Part shown: in pieces, positions 13,177 to 25,080 of the stretch
How positions within the stretch are numbered: the stretch's first letter is position 1
Layout: every line of letters begins with the position of its first letter
DNA from: Nymphaea colorata
Lineage: Eukaryota; Streptophyta; Magnoliopsida; Nymphaeales; Nymphaeaceae
DNA length: 64,000 bases
Assembly (NCBI RefSeq): GCF_008831285.2
Contig: NC_045151.1
Location: forward strand, 9,910,571-9,974,570
Direction: 5' to 3'
Translations under genes and position numbers: made by a program
Notes under the pieces: generated by a model
Databases searched by the model: none
What the model was told of the DNA's origin: nothing
Seen by the model: the letters and a program-made list of their open reading frames with translations, nothing else

Positions 13177-13200
<24 letters not shown>
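12819..13200. repeat. duplicated ~150-bp segment, each copy ending in a (TA)n tract
   Basis: Copy 1 (12819-12977) and copy 2 (13049-13178) share GGTTGA(A/G)AGAAAA, AAATGTGAGA, ATGACAAAAATGT, TTTTTCTCTTAACG and GTAACTCTAAAAAACTA followed by AGTCACCAT. Each copy is immediately followed by a (TA)n tract (about 12981-13042 and 13178-13196). A (GT)n run follows the second tract. The arrangement suggests duplication mediated by, or nucleated at, the microsatellite. Confidence 0.7.
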
Positions 13201-13216
<16 letters not shown>

Positions 13217-15120
13217 TAACATTGTTTTTATTTATAAACCAATGTAATGTATATTGGATAATATAACAAATAAACTGCAATTCCATTTTATATAGATAGT
13301 GAAGTAGACTGTAATTTAAGTTTCTAAGTAGGCAAAATATTGCAAGCACATTTTAGATGAATAAATAAAAAATGTTGATATATCAATAAATGATTCCAAA
13401 AAATTAAAGAGTTTGACAATAACTCTAGTTAGAAGGGCAATAGGAGAAGAACATCTTTAGCCAAGCTCCTAGTTTATTGCATAAAGAATTATACTTTTTT
13501 TGAAGTTGGTTGACGCATCCGACATTGTGGAAGATATAAATAATTTATACAAAATATTGGAACAAGTTATGCTAGAAGCTGGCAGGAAAATGCAATATAA
13601 TAGATACTTATTGTATATAACTTTTAAATATTTGTATCCCTTAAACTTGTCATATTATAATTTTCAAGTTATGACATTTGTATTTAACATTTTCTTCAAG
13701 TTATAATTCATAACAATTTTGCAGCCTCAAGAAAGCTATTCAAATGAGAATACAAGTTCTGAAACAACCCACTAGCGGATTGGCTTTTTATCATTTTATT
13801 AACAAAAAATTGCCGTACAAAATTGCAATTTGGCTCACGCCATTAGGAATTTACAATTTTGGTAAGTATAGCAGCCACATCAAAGCACAGGTTGGTCTGC
13901 ATGAGGCTAATAATGGCACTACTCTACCCCCTGATGTTAACAAAAGCCATGGGAAGAGGTGTTTGATCATCCATTATGTTCCATAGCCTCCCCATCCACT
14001 TTTGATTGTTTGACACGATGAAGATGTCCACGTTTGCTTTAGTGACAAAATGCCCCAGCAGCTCTTCCAGCAAACTATTCTCCTTGCTTGCACTGCTATT
14101 AGCAAAAAACTTGTGACCAAACATCGAGGGAGAACCATTACCAGCTTTGACAGAAACATTGCAACTTGTTCCCATTTTTGCCTATCATGATACGAATGTA
14201 GATGTTCTTAGCTGGAACGACCCGCCACGTGTCAACTATGCATAGCCGGTGTCTGATCACATTTCCAAACCCCTCCCCTCTGTCGAATTCTTGTCAATCA
14301 TATCCCTGAGCATATCCATACAACTTGCCCAAATGCACTTGGCCAAGGCAATAGAAGTCCTTTGCTCTCCGCTATGTGCTAGCTTTTTTGAACATACATA
14401 TTTTTCATATTGTTATGAGGCAACAAACTTCCCATTACATGGATCTTATCACTCAAGGTATAAAGAAGATGACAAAAATAAAGAATAATATATCTAGAGC
14501 AATGAGAATAACAAGATTCATACACATACTATTGTTGCATACAATGACAAGTTCTTTCACTAACATGCGAGAGAGATTTTGGGCCAATGAGGACTACTAG
14601 AGAATGAAATGGAAAAGAAAACATAACAAGGAAAGAGACAAGATCTTTTATGTTGTTCAATGACAAGGATCTATAATTTCTTGCTTTGTTACACTTGATA
14701 TTTCAGTTTCTTGGTTCTAGTTTATCATTATCTTTACAACTAGAGATAGGGATGTTATTAATTTATCTTTAAATCTTTAGCTGATTGCAAAAGGAGATTT
14801 TCCTCTTTGATATGTGATAAACCTTCTACACATTTTTCCTTTATTGAAACCTTTCTTTTCTCTTGTTTATCTATTACAGTTGGGATTCTTTTATGGCTTT
14901 ACTCAAGGGAACTTCATCTGCTTGATGTTCAACTTGCCTCGAAATTCATTGAACCGAGTTTTTGTCAAGGGCTCATTCAATATGTTGGATATTTGAAAAT
15001 TAATGGGCATGTGATGAATCCAAAGTAAACCTTTAGTTATTATGCATGCTAATTTCAATGTGTCTGCTCATAGCATGGAAGGTTGGTTCTGTGCAAGGCA
15101 GTTTGCACTTATACTATGAC
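13201..15120. other. AT-rich, no gene recognised
   Basis: Short frames at 13744-13986 (plus) and 13924-14175 (minus) overlap and show no family motif. They may be fragments of a decayed element. Nothing else of note. Confidence 0.3.
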
Positions 15121-15125
15121 ATTAT

Positions 15126-15585
15126 ATGTAGCAACCCGACGACTCTTGGGTGCAGACCTCTAGTCTTGGCAAATACCAACATGCCCCCTAACAGTTTTGA
15201 TTCCAGCTAGAAAAGACTAGGATTCATGACAACTAACCATTTTAACAACCTCTTTTATAAGCTCCTAAAGATCTCTCACAATCTTCAATACGAGACTAAA
15301 CTTTTGAAGTGTTACAATCCACCCCCTTTAAGGCACACGCATCTTTGCATATGGGACCATAGTTTCGAGTGTTAAACCTTTCTCTAATACCACTACAACG
15401 GCCCGACCCACTCCCGTCTTAGGCCCCTAGTCCGGTGGATCCCAACCCGCCCTCTAACAATTTTTGTTTCAGCCAGAAAAAGGCTAGAAACCATGATAAC
15501 TTACCACTTCAACAACCCCTTTATAAGCTCTTGGAGGTCTTTCACAATCTTCGATATGGGGCAAAACTTTTTTTTGCTGTTATAC
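15126..15585 (-). repeat. duplicated ~190-bp LTR-like segment
   Basis: Two copies (about 15126-15310 and 15391-15585) are offset by about 265 bp. Both contain a CCCGAC word, a CCC(C/G)CTCTAACA-like word, a CCAG(C/G)(T/C)AGAAAA core, TTTATAAGCTC, and TCTTTCACAATCTTC or TCTCTCACAATCTTC. Read on the minus strand, each has a TATA-box-like TTATAAA(G/A) about 25-40 bp downstream of a conserved GAAGATTGTGA, which is how LTR promoters often look. They lie next to a Copia RT scrap on the same strand. Confidence 0.45.
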
Positions 15586-15589
15586 CATA

Positions 15590-15850
15590 TTGTTGGTGTA
15601 TATGATATAAGGACTTTCATTTCCTTTAACAAATATTGGGTAGTGTCAAGGTCTTTAAGCACAAATTGCTTCTCAAGATTGTCACAACATCGTCCATAAA
15701 TTTGATGCATTTCATGTAATTAAAACATCATCAACATAAGCCAGCACATAGGTAATCATGCAACCGTGATGAAAGATAAATAACGATTGGTTAGGTTTGT
15801 AATTTCTAAGACCAAGCTTGCAAACTTTGTACTTAGCTCACTACAACAAC
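15590..15850 (-). pseudogene. Ty1/Copia reverse transcriptase fragment
   Basis: On the minus strand the frame reads ...ITYVLAYVDDVLIT.N, the catalytic YVDD box of Copia reverse transcriptase with its usual flanking residues. After a frame change it continues into a Leu-Lys-Asp-Leu-(D)-Thr-Thr-Gln-Tyr-Leu-Leu block, matching the KDLG.AKYFLG segment that normally follows. Stops disrupt the frames. It is a short relic and no full element can be traced around it. Confidence 0.65.
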
Positions 15851-16559
15851 GAGGGCTATTGACAATGTGTGTGGCTTGTGACAAAGTCCACATATTTTAC
15901 ACCAAAAGCTGGCATTTTGGAAGTAACCTTAAAAATCTTGCAACGAAATGATTAGTGTAAAATAGTTAAAAGGTTGTCATCTTGTACATTTTCTTCAGTT
16001 GGCACCATATACAACAAATGCAAAAGAGCGTTCTAGAAATGCCATTCCAAATGTGCCTTCGATTACTTTTTGCACATGCCACTACTATTGTAGCAAATTA
16101 TTGTTTATGAAATAACTTTTGTTTTCTCCTTCAATGAAGAAGTTTTAACTTGACTTTCATTCAATAAAAGCATCTAATGAGCTGCCTGCCAATGACACTT
16201 CCTATAAACAAAAGTACAAGGCATATAAATGACATTGTGTATAAATTAGTTCATGTACGAACAATGGAAAGTGCTAATGGTGCTTACATCACTTGTCACA
16301 CATTGTTGGGAAGGCATGAGATAGGTGGAAAGTGAAGGATAGTTTGTCGAAGCATAAGCTGACCAAAGTGGATATTGATTGGTCATTGCCACATCCAATA
16401 AAAGGTACAACAGGTTGTTACAACTAACATGTTTTGAATTTTTGATCACCTATCTCATGTTAAACTTGAGACATATGTATCAAAAGATTGTCATTATTTT
16501 AGGCTTATTTTAATTATGATCTATGATTAAAAATTTTTTTTGAAGACATGTCCACTATA

Positions 16560-17135
16560 ATTTTGTTGGCATTACGTACATTTATCTGACTTATAGTTGT
16601 AAGTACATGCAACTATCAACATTTTCACATAAATGCTATTAGTATTGCATTTTTTTCAACAAAATATGAGCCTCTTTTACCATTATAACATATACACTAT
16701 TAGTAGAGCATGACCACATGAAATTGCACCAACCTCTATTACTAGTTTAACAAAAATGCTTTCAGCATAGCATTACCACATATAGTTATGCTAGCATATA
16801 TTACTATTTTAATAGAAACACTAGTAAAGTGCTATTACATACACTTTCACTAATCTCTTATCATTTTAAGGTAAACATTATCAATAAAGCACTATTGCAT
16901 ACAATTTCATTAATCTCTTATAATTTTAAGGTAAACATTATCAATAAAGCACTATTGCATACAATGTCATTAATCTCTTACTATTTTAATGAAAATGCCA
17001 TTAGTTACACCCGTGTCTATCACAAGTTCAGTGTAAATGTTATCAGTAAAGCGTTCATGCATGCAGTTTCACTGACATCTATTACCATTTTAATTTAAAT
17101 GCTACCAATGTAAAGTTACTGCATATAATTATGCT
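16560..17135. repeat. minisatellite, ~60-bp unit, about 8 copies
   Basis: Units begin with CTCTTA(T/C)(C/A)(A/T)TTTTAA and run through AAACATTATCAATAAAGC and ATTGCATACAATTTCATTAAT. The two best copies (about 16855-16914 and 16915-16974) are nearly identical, and flanking units are progressively diverged. The array ends about 100 bp before the first FAR1-like coding remnant on the plus strand. It could therefore be a subterminal repeat of that element or an independent minisatellite. Confidence 0.7.
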
Positions 17136-17221
17136 TTTGAAAATGAGATACAAATATTGTCGTTGCTACATGTACAATACAAATGTTAGAATTTTTGGTA
17201 AAGTTACTATATTTTTTGTAG

Positions 17222-19840
17222 ATGTTGTTACTTTTGTGGGGACATATACATCTAACTAATTTGTGGATTGTAAATGTGATTGTCAATGTTGACGATGATG
17301 ATGATAACACAAATGACATGGTGGATGAAAAACATGCAAGTTATGCAATTGTGGTTGAAGATGATTTCCTGCAAGGGAGTCATACTATAAGTGCATATGT
17401 AGAAGATTACAATATTTCAATATTCAGAGACACGTAAGAACATGGCAGTGATAAGTGTTCTTATGTATGAAAAGACAGTATTGATGTGCATGGAGCATAA
17501 GAGCGTTCTTGCTGATGTACAAATGCACAAACAACACATTGGTGAGTTTGATGCATGATAATCTTCAAAACTGCATGCACAAACATAACAATGCTGACTT
17601 TATTGTATGTGAATGTACTCCTCATGAGGACAAACTTGAGGAGAGTGTTCTAATGGACACACACATGTATGAACAAGATAATTATGAGTTTCATGATCTA
17701 CATGTATGAGTAGCAAATGACAACAAAGATGCATTCATATATTACAATAATTATCCACTTACTCATGGGATTAACATCACAAAAAGTGGAGCAAGAAAAA
17801 ATTGGAAAGTGATTATTGTAATAAAGACTTACATATGTTCAAAAGAAATGTTTTTAAAGCACAACAAGGCCAAACAAATTCATAATAGAACTTTAAGTTG
17901 TGGATTCCTTGCAATTAATATGTGGTTAAGAGGCTTCCAAATGGAAAACTTTATGTTAGATCCTTCATTATTGACAACCATCCCTTCACTCCTCTTTTGA
18001 TTGCCCTCATGTTGAGGTCACATTGAAAGATAATGTGCTCATGCAACAATCAGATAGTTAGCATATGATGTTGATATTGCTCCAAGGCAAACTTACTACT
18101 ATATTCACAACTTCAATGGTGGATACAAGAATGTAACTTTCACACCCTTTAACCTAAAGAAACTCATTCAATGAAAGAGAGAGAGTGCTATGAAGAATTG
18201 TAAAGTACATGCTATTGTGAGCTATCTCAAGAAGAAGTCGAGTGTTGACTCCAACTTTTATATTGCATTCCAATTGGATGATGATGGATATATAACAAAC
18301 ATGTTTTGGATGGATGATCATTTACAACTAAACTACAAGTTCTTCAGTGATGCTATTGTCTTCAATACCTGAAGATCAAACTCACCAATGGCTCTTTGTA
18401 CAATTTATGGGTATCAACCATCATGTGCAAAGTTGTATGTTTTACAATACTTTCATGTATAACTAGACAATAGATAGTCATATGTACTTATGTGCATAGT
18501 ATAGTGAGGCAATGAAAGAGGTTCACCAACATGTGGTGTTAACAGATGGGACCAATGCCATTACATGTGGCATAGTACACGTGTTGCCAAAATCGCATTC
18601 GCTTGTGCACAATTTCCAAAATGTATTGAAGAATATAAGCCCAACTTTTAGCCAGAAATCTGAGTTCAATGTGTGTCTCTATAAGTGCATCTTAGAGTCA
18701 TAGGATAAAGATATACTCTTATCTTCATAGACAAAAAATAATTAACATGTGCTAATTATAGAATAACTAGTGGTTGTAGAGGTTGTTTAAGGACAAAAAA
18801 AGGGGGCACTTGCATATGGTCAGTAATATTTCTATAGATACATGATTAACACCCAAAAAAAAGTCAGTGCGTGCAATCCTTAAGAAGAACATATATTTGT
18901 ATTTAACAATATTTCAGTTTCTTGAGAAATATGAAAGGTTTTGTAAGATATTAAAGAGAACAAACTAGAACAAGATTGCAAAGTATTTTCAATAGTTTTC
19001 ATGAAGATGTGGATCAAAGTGTTGATGCATGTTGTAGACATGTATATGCCAACGGCACATGAATAGGTGAAAATAGAAGCCTTATTAGAGCCATCAATTG
19101 TGATATCAAAGTAGCCTCTTGCGTGGACATGCACTAGATGACTACAATGTCACATACAACATGGAAAGCACCAGGCTAATGTTCCTACAAAAAGTTCAAA
19201 TTTAGTAGAATTCTTTATTGCTATGCGCTAAAGGCATTAGATTGGTACAAAAATAAGGAGTTACTTGCAGTTAACAAGAAGTGATGATGGCACAAGAATG
19301 CAAAGAGCGAAATGCTGAGATGAAGTCTCCTTAAGATAGGTATGGACAAGACATGTCTCACCACAACATGTTATCAATGATTATGTAGTGTCATCATGTG
19401 CATGTAATTGAAATTGCATTAAAGATTGAAGAGATATACTAATATATAATGACAATACAACTAAGGATCATAAAAAGTGTCCGACACATATGTATGTGAA
19501 AAAAAGTTTAATTTGAGATAAGGGGACCCAAGTTGCAACATTGAGCCCATGACTACCGACAAGGAAGAGAGAGTTCATCCTCAAATTAACATTGTGTTTA
19601 CTGACTCAAAGGTAAATATTGTCGATATTGATGGATATTGCCTTATTGCAATAGGAACCAAAAGAAAATTATACATTGATCATGGGCATAAGAGAAAAAT
19701 GGACATTACTAAAACACCAAAAAAAAGAACGGCAAAAAAAGAGAGGCAAAGCAAGGCCATGAAAACTATGCAGACACATGATGAGAAGACATTGCCCAAA
19801 GGAAGAAGCGACTTTGTGATGGAGCCAATGGCATTGTAGT
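17222..19840 (+). pseudogene. FAR1/FRS-type (MULE-derived) transposase relic
   Basis: Read in pieces on the plus strand. An acidic lead (17290-17440) is followed at 17730-17990 by a FAR1 DNA-binding domain: a Phe-Ile-Tyr-Tyr-Asn-Asn-Tyr start, GINITKSGAR, then a TYICSKE strand and a conserved Cys-Gly-Phe-Leu-Ala. At 18190-18370 comes the MULE transposase core, including SYLKKKSSVDSNFYIAFQL, DDDGYITNMFWMDD and Asn-Tyr-Lys-Phe-Phe-Ser-Asp-Ala. At 18400-18700 the next core block follows (GINHH-like, then EAMKEVHQHVVLTDGTNAI). Later parts to 19840 are degenerate and end in a Lys-rich tail. Many stops and frameshifts make it non-functional. In plants this family includes both transposases and the domesticated light-signalling factors FHY3/FAR1. 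The decay argues for an old transposon copy. Confidence 0.7.
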
Positions 19841-19955
19841 GCAGTTGCATAGAGGTACTAGTATATACAATCTCTTAATTTCATTCATTAAACCATGTAC
19901 ATGAAATTTACTATATATATATATATATGTAGAGAGAGAGAGAGAGAAAGAGAGA

Positions 19956-19958
<3 letters not shown>

Positions 19959-20051
<93 letters not shown>
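19959..20051. repeat. (TA)n microsatellite with adjacent (GA)n
   Basis: About 46 uninterrupted TA dinucleotides, preceded by a GA-rich tract (about 19930-19958) and a shorter (TA)n. Expect length polymorphism and assembly uncertainty. Confidence 0.95.
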
Positions 20052-20054
<3 letters not shown>

Positions 20055-20971
20055 CATGTAATCACTGAAAACTGGGGTGATACTGAAAAATAGTGCTACA
20101 CAAAGGCAGGTTGAGATTCTCTACATGAAACTTAGATTATGTTGTAAGGACTGTGTAATCCCTTTATGTTATTATTTTTGTAAATTTGAATTTATAACTA
20201 TCTCTTTTAAAAGTATGAAGGACAAAACACCTTGCACTGGTTTTCCATTTTTACTAGCATTTCCATTAATATGAACTAGTATCACAGACATCGCATGTCT
20301 TCCACTAAACTAGCCCGTGAAAGTTGCATATTCAGAGCAATTAACATCTATCCAAATTAATCTATCCCCCATTGTTTGATGTTTACATTGAAATTTCCTT
20401 ACCTGTGATGTTTGAATTGAGCATTCGGCATTTCATCAGACATTTATTTATCACAAATTTGTCATAGTCATAATTTGTACTACATATAGTATGTTACTTG
20501 CAACTGCTTTCTTTGTAAGATTTTGCATTTGATATTTGGAATTTGGCAAATCATTCATTCTTGCCTCTATTCAAGTAAATATATTAAAGATTGCAAATCC
20601 ATGTTGCATATGTTTCTATGTTTCATCAGATATATCACATGCACACAACCAAAATCAATTGCAAAAGTTGCATATTGAAAGCAACTTTCTTCTATTCAGA
20701 TTAAATTGTCCATCAAATTTGCTTGAACTAAAGTGTTAGACATTTCATTATATCTTCATTTTATTACAAACCTATCCTAGATGGATGTCATGATGTTTTG
20801 GCCAATAATTCATTCCTACCTTTGTTTGAATAAATACGCATATGGTTAAAAGTCATTTTCATCAATTTCTGCCACTCATTTTTATCTATTTTTGCCATTC
20901 CTTCCTTGGGTTAGGTTATTTATATATGAAGAAGGCTGAGAAGATGACATGACTAACAACTGCGTTCTCAT

Positions 20972-21690
20972 TTGGGGAAACTAATGATGGTTGAAAGAGA
21001 AGATGAGAAAACCTTGGCAATAAAGACCATGTTATACATGTATGATAAATCTTTATTGTGGTGCGTACTTTCACGTGAACCAACTAAGAAAAGAGTTGAG
21101 TCATGCGCAATGGCTAGGAAACTTCATCATCCCATGAAGCATGTGAATATTTGTCCTCAAGTAATATAGTTTATATCAACCACTACATTTGTAGCCCCTA
21201 TTGACAACAAGTGTTGTGCAGACTATCACCCATGTCAAACTTCACTCTGGCAAAGAGCCTTATCCTATCACTAACAAAGTACTTGTGGATGATCTTCATC
21301 ACCTATGTTTGGTAATTCTTTATGGATACTTACATCTTATATTCATATGTTGGCTAAGAACCAACTCTTACACCGGTATCATGTATTTGATGTTGTCAAC
21401 ATTGTGGGAAAGCATACCTCACTATGTTTTGTACATTGCAGATTTCTTCAACCGTACCCTCACTCTATACAACTCCATAAATACAGGCAATAGCATTGAC
21501 CAATATATGCACTTCATGATCACAAACTTTGATGAACAATTAGGGACAAAACTTCATGAGTATGATTTCTATCATGTAGTTCAATGAATTTAACTGTGGA
21601 GTGCTCGTGATCAAGCATATGGAGCCTATAGGGATGGATGAACCAATGCACTTCAAACAAGCCGATATTAAATAAAAGAATTACTACTAC
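20972..21690 (+). pseudogene. Ulp1/C48-type cysteine protease domain relic, downstream of the FAR1-like remnant
   Basis: The frame at 21201-21587 carries the end of a C48 peptidase fold: a hydrophobic strand leading to ADFFNRTLTLYNSIN, matching the '..D...+.+.+YDS+' segment after the catalytic His. After a one-base frameshift at about 21585 it continues as EFNCGVLVIKHMEPIGMDEP, containing the catalytic-Cys block (normally DCGVFV) and the following Lys-x-Met-Glu helix. A downstream FKQAD matches the usual 'F.Q.D+' end. The segment is on the same strand as the FAR1-like relic 1.1 kb upstream. Some plant MULEs are known to carry Ulp1-like domains, which supports one original element. Confidence 0.6.
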
Positions 21691-21764
21691 CTTTGTCAAA
21701 AGTTTCACCATAACTTGGATGTTGACTACCTTTGTCAAAAGTTACACAATAACTTAGATGCTGG
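21687..21764. repeat. 39-bp tandem duplication
   Basis: CTACCTTTGTCAAAAGTT followed by (T/A)CAC(C/A)ATAACTT occurs twice with a period of 39 bp, just after the Ulp1-like remnant. Confidence 0.8.
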
Positions 21765-23420
21765 AAAAGAAACAATAGGCAAAGGGTGAAATGCCAACAA
21801 TTGGTGTAGATGAGAACTCCAAAATTGTGTGAATCTTGTGGGTGACTGCACTGAGAAATACACAACATAAAAAAACATTAATTTTTTTTGTTATGTTCTT
21901 AACTTGTTTTCATAGGCAATTTCTTTTAATTTTCAATTTGTATTGTTTTACACTTTTACCTTTAGCATACATCAAACAAAGCCTTTTTCTACTCGACAAT
22001 AATGAATGCTACCCAAATATAATGTATGAAACTTTCTAAAGTTAAATCAATAAAACACCTCATGACATCTTGAAGAGGTGCCAATGCTAATGAAGATGAA
22101 AACAAATGCTTTAGTTTTCATCATCAAGAGCATCAACGCCTTCCCCCACAATGCTTAGCCACTTTATTGACAACTGTAGAAAGAGGTATAGTGCATCTTA
22201 TTTTCAAGATCTACCTGCATTCAATATCTTCCATCATGATACAGTCATAGCTTTGAGCTTTAGGAATATAGGTAACATCGGATTTATGATAAAAGAGAAA
22301 GCACTGATGTTTATGGTGGTACCATCGGTGAATGGACAATAAAGTTTTTAATAGTGCGTGGTTGATATGATCTTTATTGTGGTAGGTAGATTGATTTTTG
22401 GTACACCATGCATTGTCAATCTGTATTGTTGTGCATTAACATGGTTGACACATCACGTTGACCATTTAAACTCTTAGTAGCATGACATATGAGGTCACAC
22501 CAGTCTAACAAGTGGTGATGGCAACAATAAGATAATGGAGTATTTTTTCTTTGCAATTTCTCAAAGTTTTCACTTGCAACTGATTATGCTTATATATATT
22601 CAACAAGGACAAGAAAACATGCAATTGAAGTTTATCTATTTTGTGATGTTCTTTGGTGTCCTTGACAAAGTAAACCACACAATCGTAGAAAACAATTGCA
22701 GCATAAAATGAGAGAAAGAAAACAAGAAAAAATAGTTCATTCCAACACATACAAATCAATCAATAGGATAAGAAAAAATATCATCAACGTTTGAAGTTTC
22801 AATGAGGATGAGAACTATAAAACTCCATTTCAACATCTCCTTGAGAACAAACACAACGATGCTTCTTATATTCATTATAGTGGAGACCATAAGTATTAAA
22901 ATCTTTAGAAGAAAAAAGATCATTAGGTAACCAAATATCTTTTCAATAAAAAGTCTGAATACATGTGTTCTACTAGTCCCAAAAAGTAGTCACCAAATAT
23001 CAACATGACAAAAAGTTTTTATCATATTTACAAACATATTCCATAATAAAATGTGAAGTTCATTTCCAAAAGCAGTCATATTTAGAAATCAACTAGCAGC
23101 TCCATAATGCTTTAGTATGGGTGAAAATTGCAAAGGTGGTTTAAAACTACATACTGTGTCAATAATCTTGTTAGCATGTAAGCAATGTGTGAAGCATGTT
23201 ACAATGTAATAGGGAAGCGAAATTTTTAAACTACATTATTAATTAGGTCATGTATGAGAGGTAATATATTTACATGTAAATGAAATTGTTGGCTTTCACC
23301 TTTGAGTTAGAAAAGTTGACTAACTAGGCTGATTTATTTCCATATTTTAGTGAGTTCCAAAGAAAATTTTAAAAAGGAATACGCCACCCATGGATATTCC
23401 TTTAATCCACTCTCTTAAAA
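21765..23420. other. AT-rich, no gene recognised
   Basis: No domain-bearing frame, tandem array or transposon end was recognised here. Part of it may belong to the decayed FAR1/Ulp1 unit. Confidence 0.3.
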
Positions 23421-23569
23421 AAAGAAACAGATCAGCTTTGTTCTGCTTTAGGATTTGCCCTTTTTTTTAAGAGAGGCATTGGAAAAGAAGAGAGCATGGC
23501 CATTTGCTGAATCTTGTCTTCTATTCTTAGGAAAATAGAATTAAATACCCAATGCTGACCTATTATTGA

Positions 23570-24130
23570 AAGGAAGATTGAAGAGCACACCCAAGTTGGG
23601 AGGCTCTTGGTATTTTTTTTTTTAATTTTGACTGAAGGAAATGATACTGATCTGATCCCTCTTGGAAAATTCTGATAAAGTTTGAAAAACACACCGTCCA
23701 GATTGGGTTGTTATTGTTGGTGTTTCAGAAAAGTAGGATCAGCATATCTAATACTGATCTGAATGAAGAGAAGAAATCTAAAGAGCATGCCCAGGTCGGG
23801 TAGCTCTTTGTTTGTTTTTGGGAAAGCATTCAACTCTGATTGAGCTGATTACCTTTTAGCTTCCCAATTTTTTTTTAGAAAGGGATCAACTTCACTAAGC
23901 TTACCTGCCTAAATTTTAAAAGTGACTTTGGTGAGGGGCACATCGATTACCTAGGCGACAAATTGATTAGGACTGGAAATGGTATACATCTTAGTTGGGC
24001 TACCATGTTTTATCTAAAATCCCTTTAAAATTCTGAGATGGGAATTTAAAATTGTCTTGTTGGAAATAACTAGAAAAAGAATGGGTAGAGCATGCCCAAG
24101 ACGGGCTGGTATAATTCATTGTTTCCCCTT
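23570..24130. repeat. diverged dispersed repeat with AGAGCATGCCCA(A/G) core, four copies
   Basis: Copies near 23583 (GAAGAGCACACCCAAGTTGGG), 23690 (ACACACCGTCCAGATTGGG), 23781 (AGAGCATGCCCAGGTCGGG) and 24085 (AGAGCATGCCCAAGACGGG) are each followed by a T-rich stretch. Spacing is about 100, 95 and 305 bp. They look like decayed tandem units, perhaps from an LTR. Confidence 0.5.
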
Positions 24131-24239
24131 TTTTATTTGAAGAAATTGCAGTCTTAATAAGCTGGTTTCTGGATATTTCGCAATGGAGAACCATATTTCA
24201 AGAAGGCTATCCTTTAAAATGTGCCAACCCCTAAGACGA

Positions 24240-25080
24240 GAGAGAGAGAGCGAGAAAGAGCAACGTCTACCTAGTTTCTCTCCGATTGACTTGGCTTCAT
24301 CTCTTTGAATGTTTCTTTCACCTGAATTTTAATCACGTTAAGAAAAATTTTGATTTTTCACTTTGAAAATTATTGGGTTGGACAACATAGTAAGAGAATC
24401 GAATTCTCTAAGAAATGTGAAATTTGGTGAGGCCTACCTAACACATACGCATGGGATAAGTGAGTCTGGATTTAATTAAAGTCCAGGGCAACCTTGACTA
24501 AACTCAAATTTGAACGACTTCCAATATAGAGTATAGTTTTCATCTAATCATGTTTTGGATATTCTTTTCTAGCGAGTGTGCGCCAAATTGATTAAATCCT
24601 TACTGAGCACATTGCTCATATTATCTTAACTTGTTCGAGTCAGATCATGCAATCCCATACTTTAAATTGTGCAAATTGATTTGGATAACCTCGAATTAAG
24701 TTTTATGTGTTCTAAAATCATGAACATTTTAGTCCATAATTCTAGTGTTTAACTAAATTAAATTTTTAACATAGCTTGGTTTAGGATTTTAATTCACATT
24801 GAAATTGAATTTTGGACTTCGCTCTTTGACTTTAGTCCGAATTGATTTTTAAAGCTCTGTTTTAGCTCTAATTGGATTTCAATTTGAACTCTTGTTTCAA
24901 ATTTGATGGGAGGTTCAATCTTGTAATTTACATTGAAATGATGATTGGTTCTTAGTTCGAGTCTAGGGTTGGATTGGCTAACCATCAAAGTGGATTACTT
25001 CAAATTTTGCCTAAATATGTTGTAAAATTTTCAAAATGGTCACTATGAAAAATTTAGGGTGTTAACACTGTAATCTGTGC
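24240..25080. other. AT-rich, no gene recognised; possible LTR or leader of the following Copia relic
   Basis: A short GA-rich tract at 24238-24262 is followed by AT-rich DNA. No PBS-like TGGTATCAGAG is visible, so the 5' end of the downstream Copia cannot be placed. Confidence 0.25.

Noticed and set aside
16560-17135. Regular repeats considered as a CRISPR-like array
   Set aside because: Units are contiguous without unique spacers, progressively diverged, and in plant nuclear DNA.
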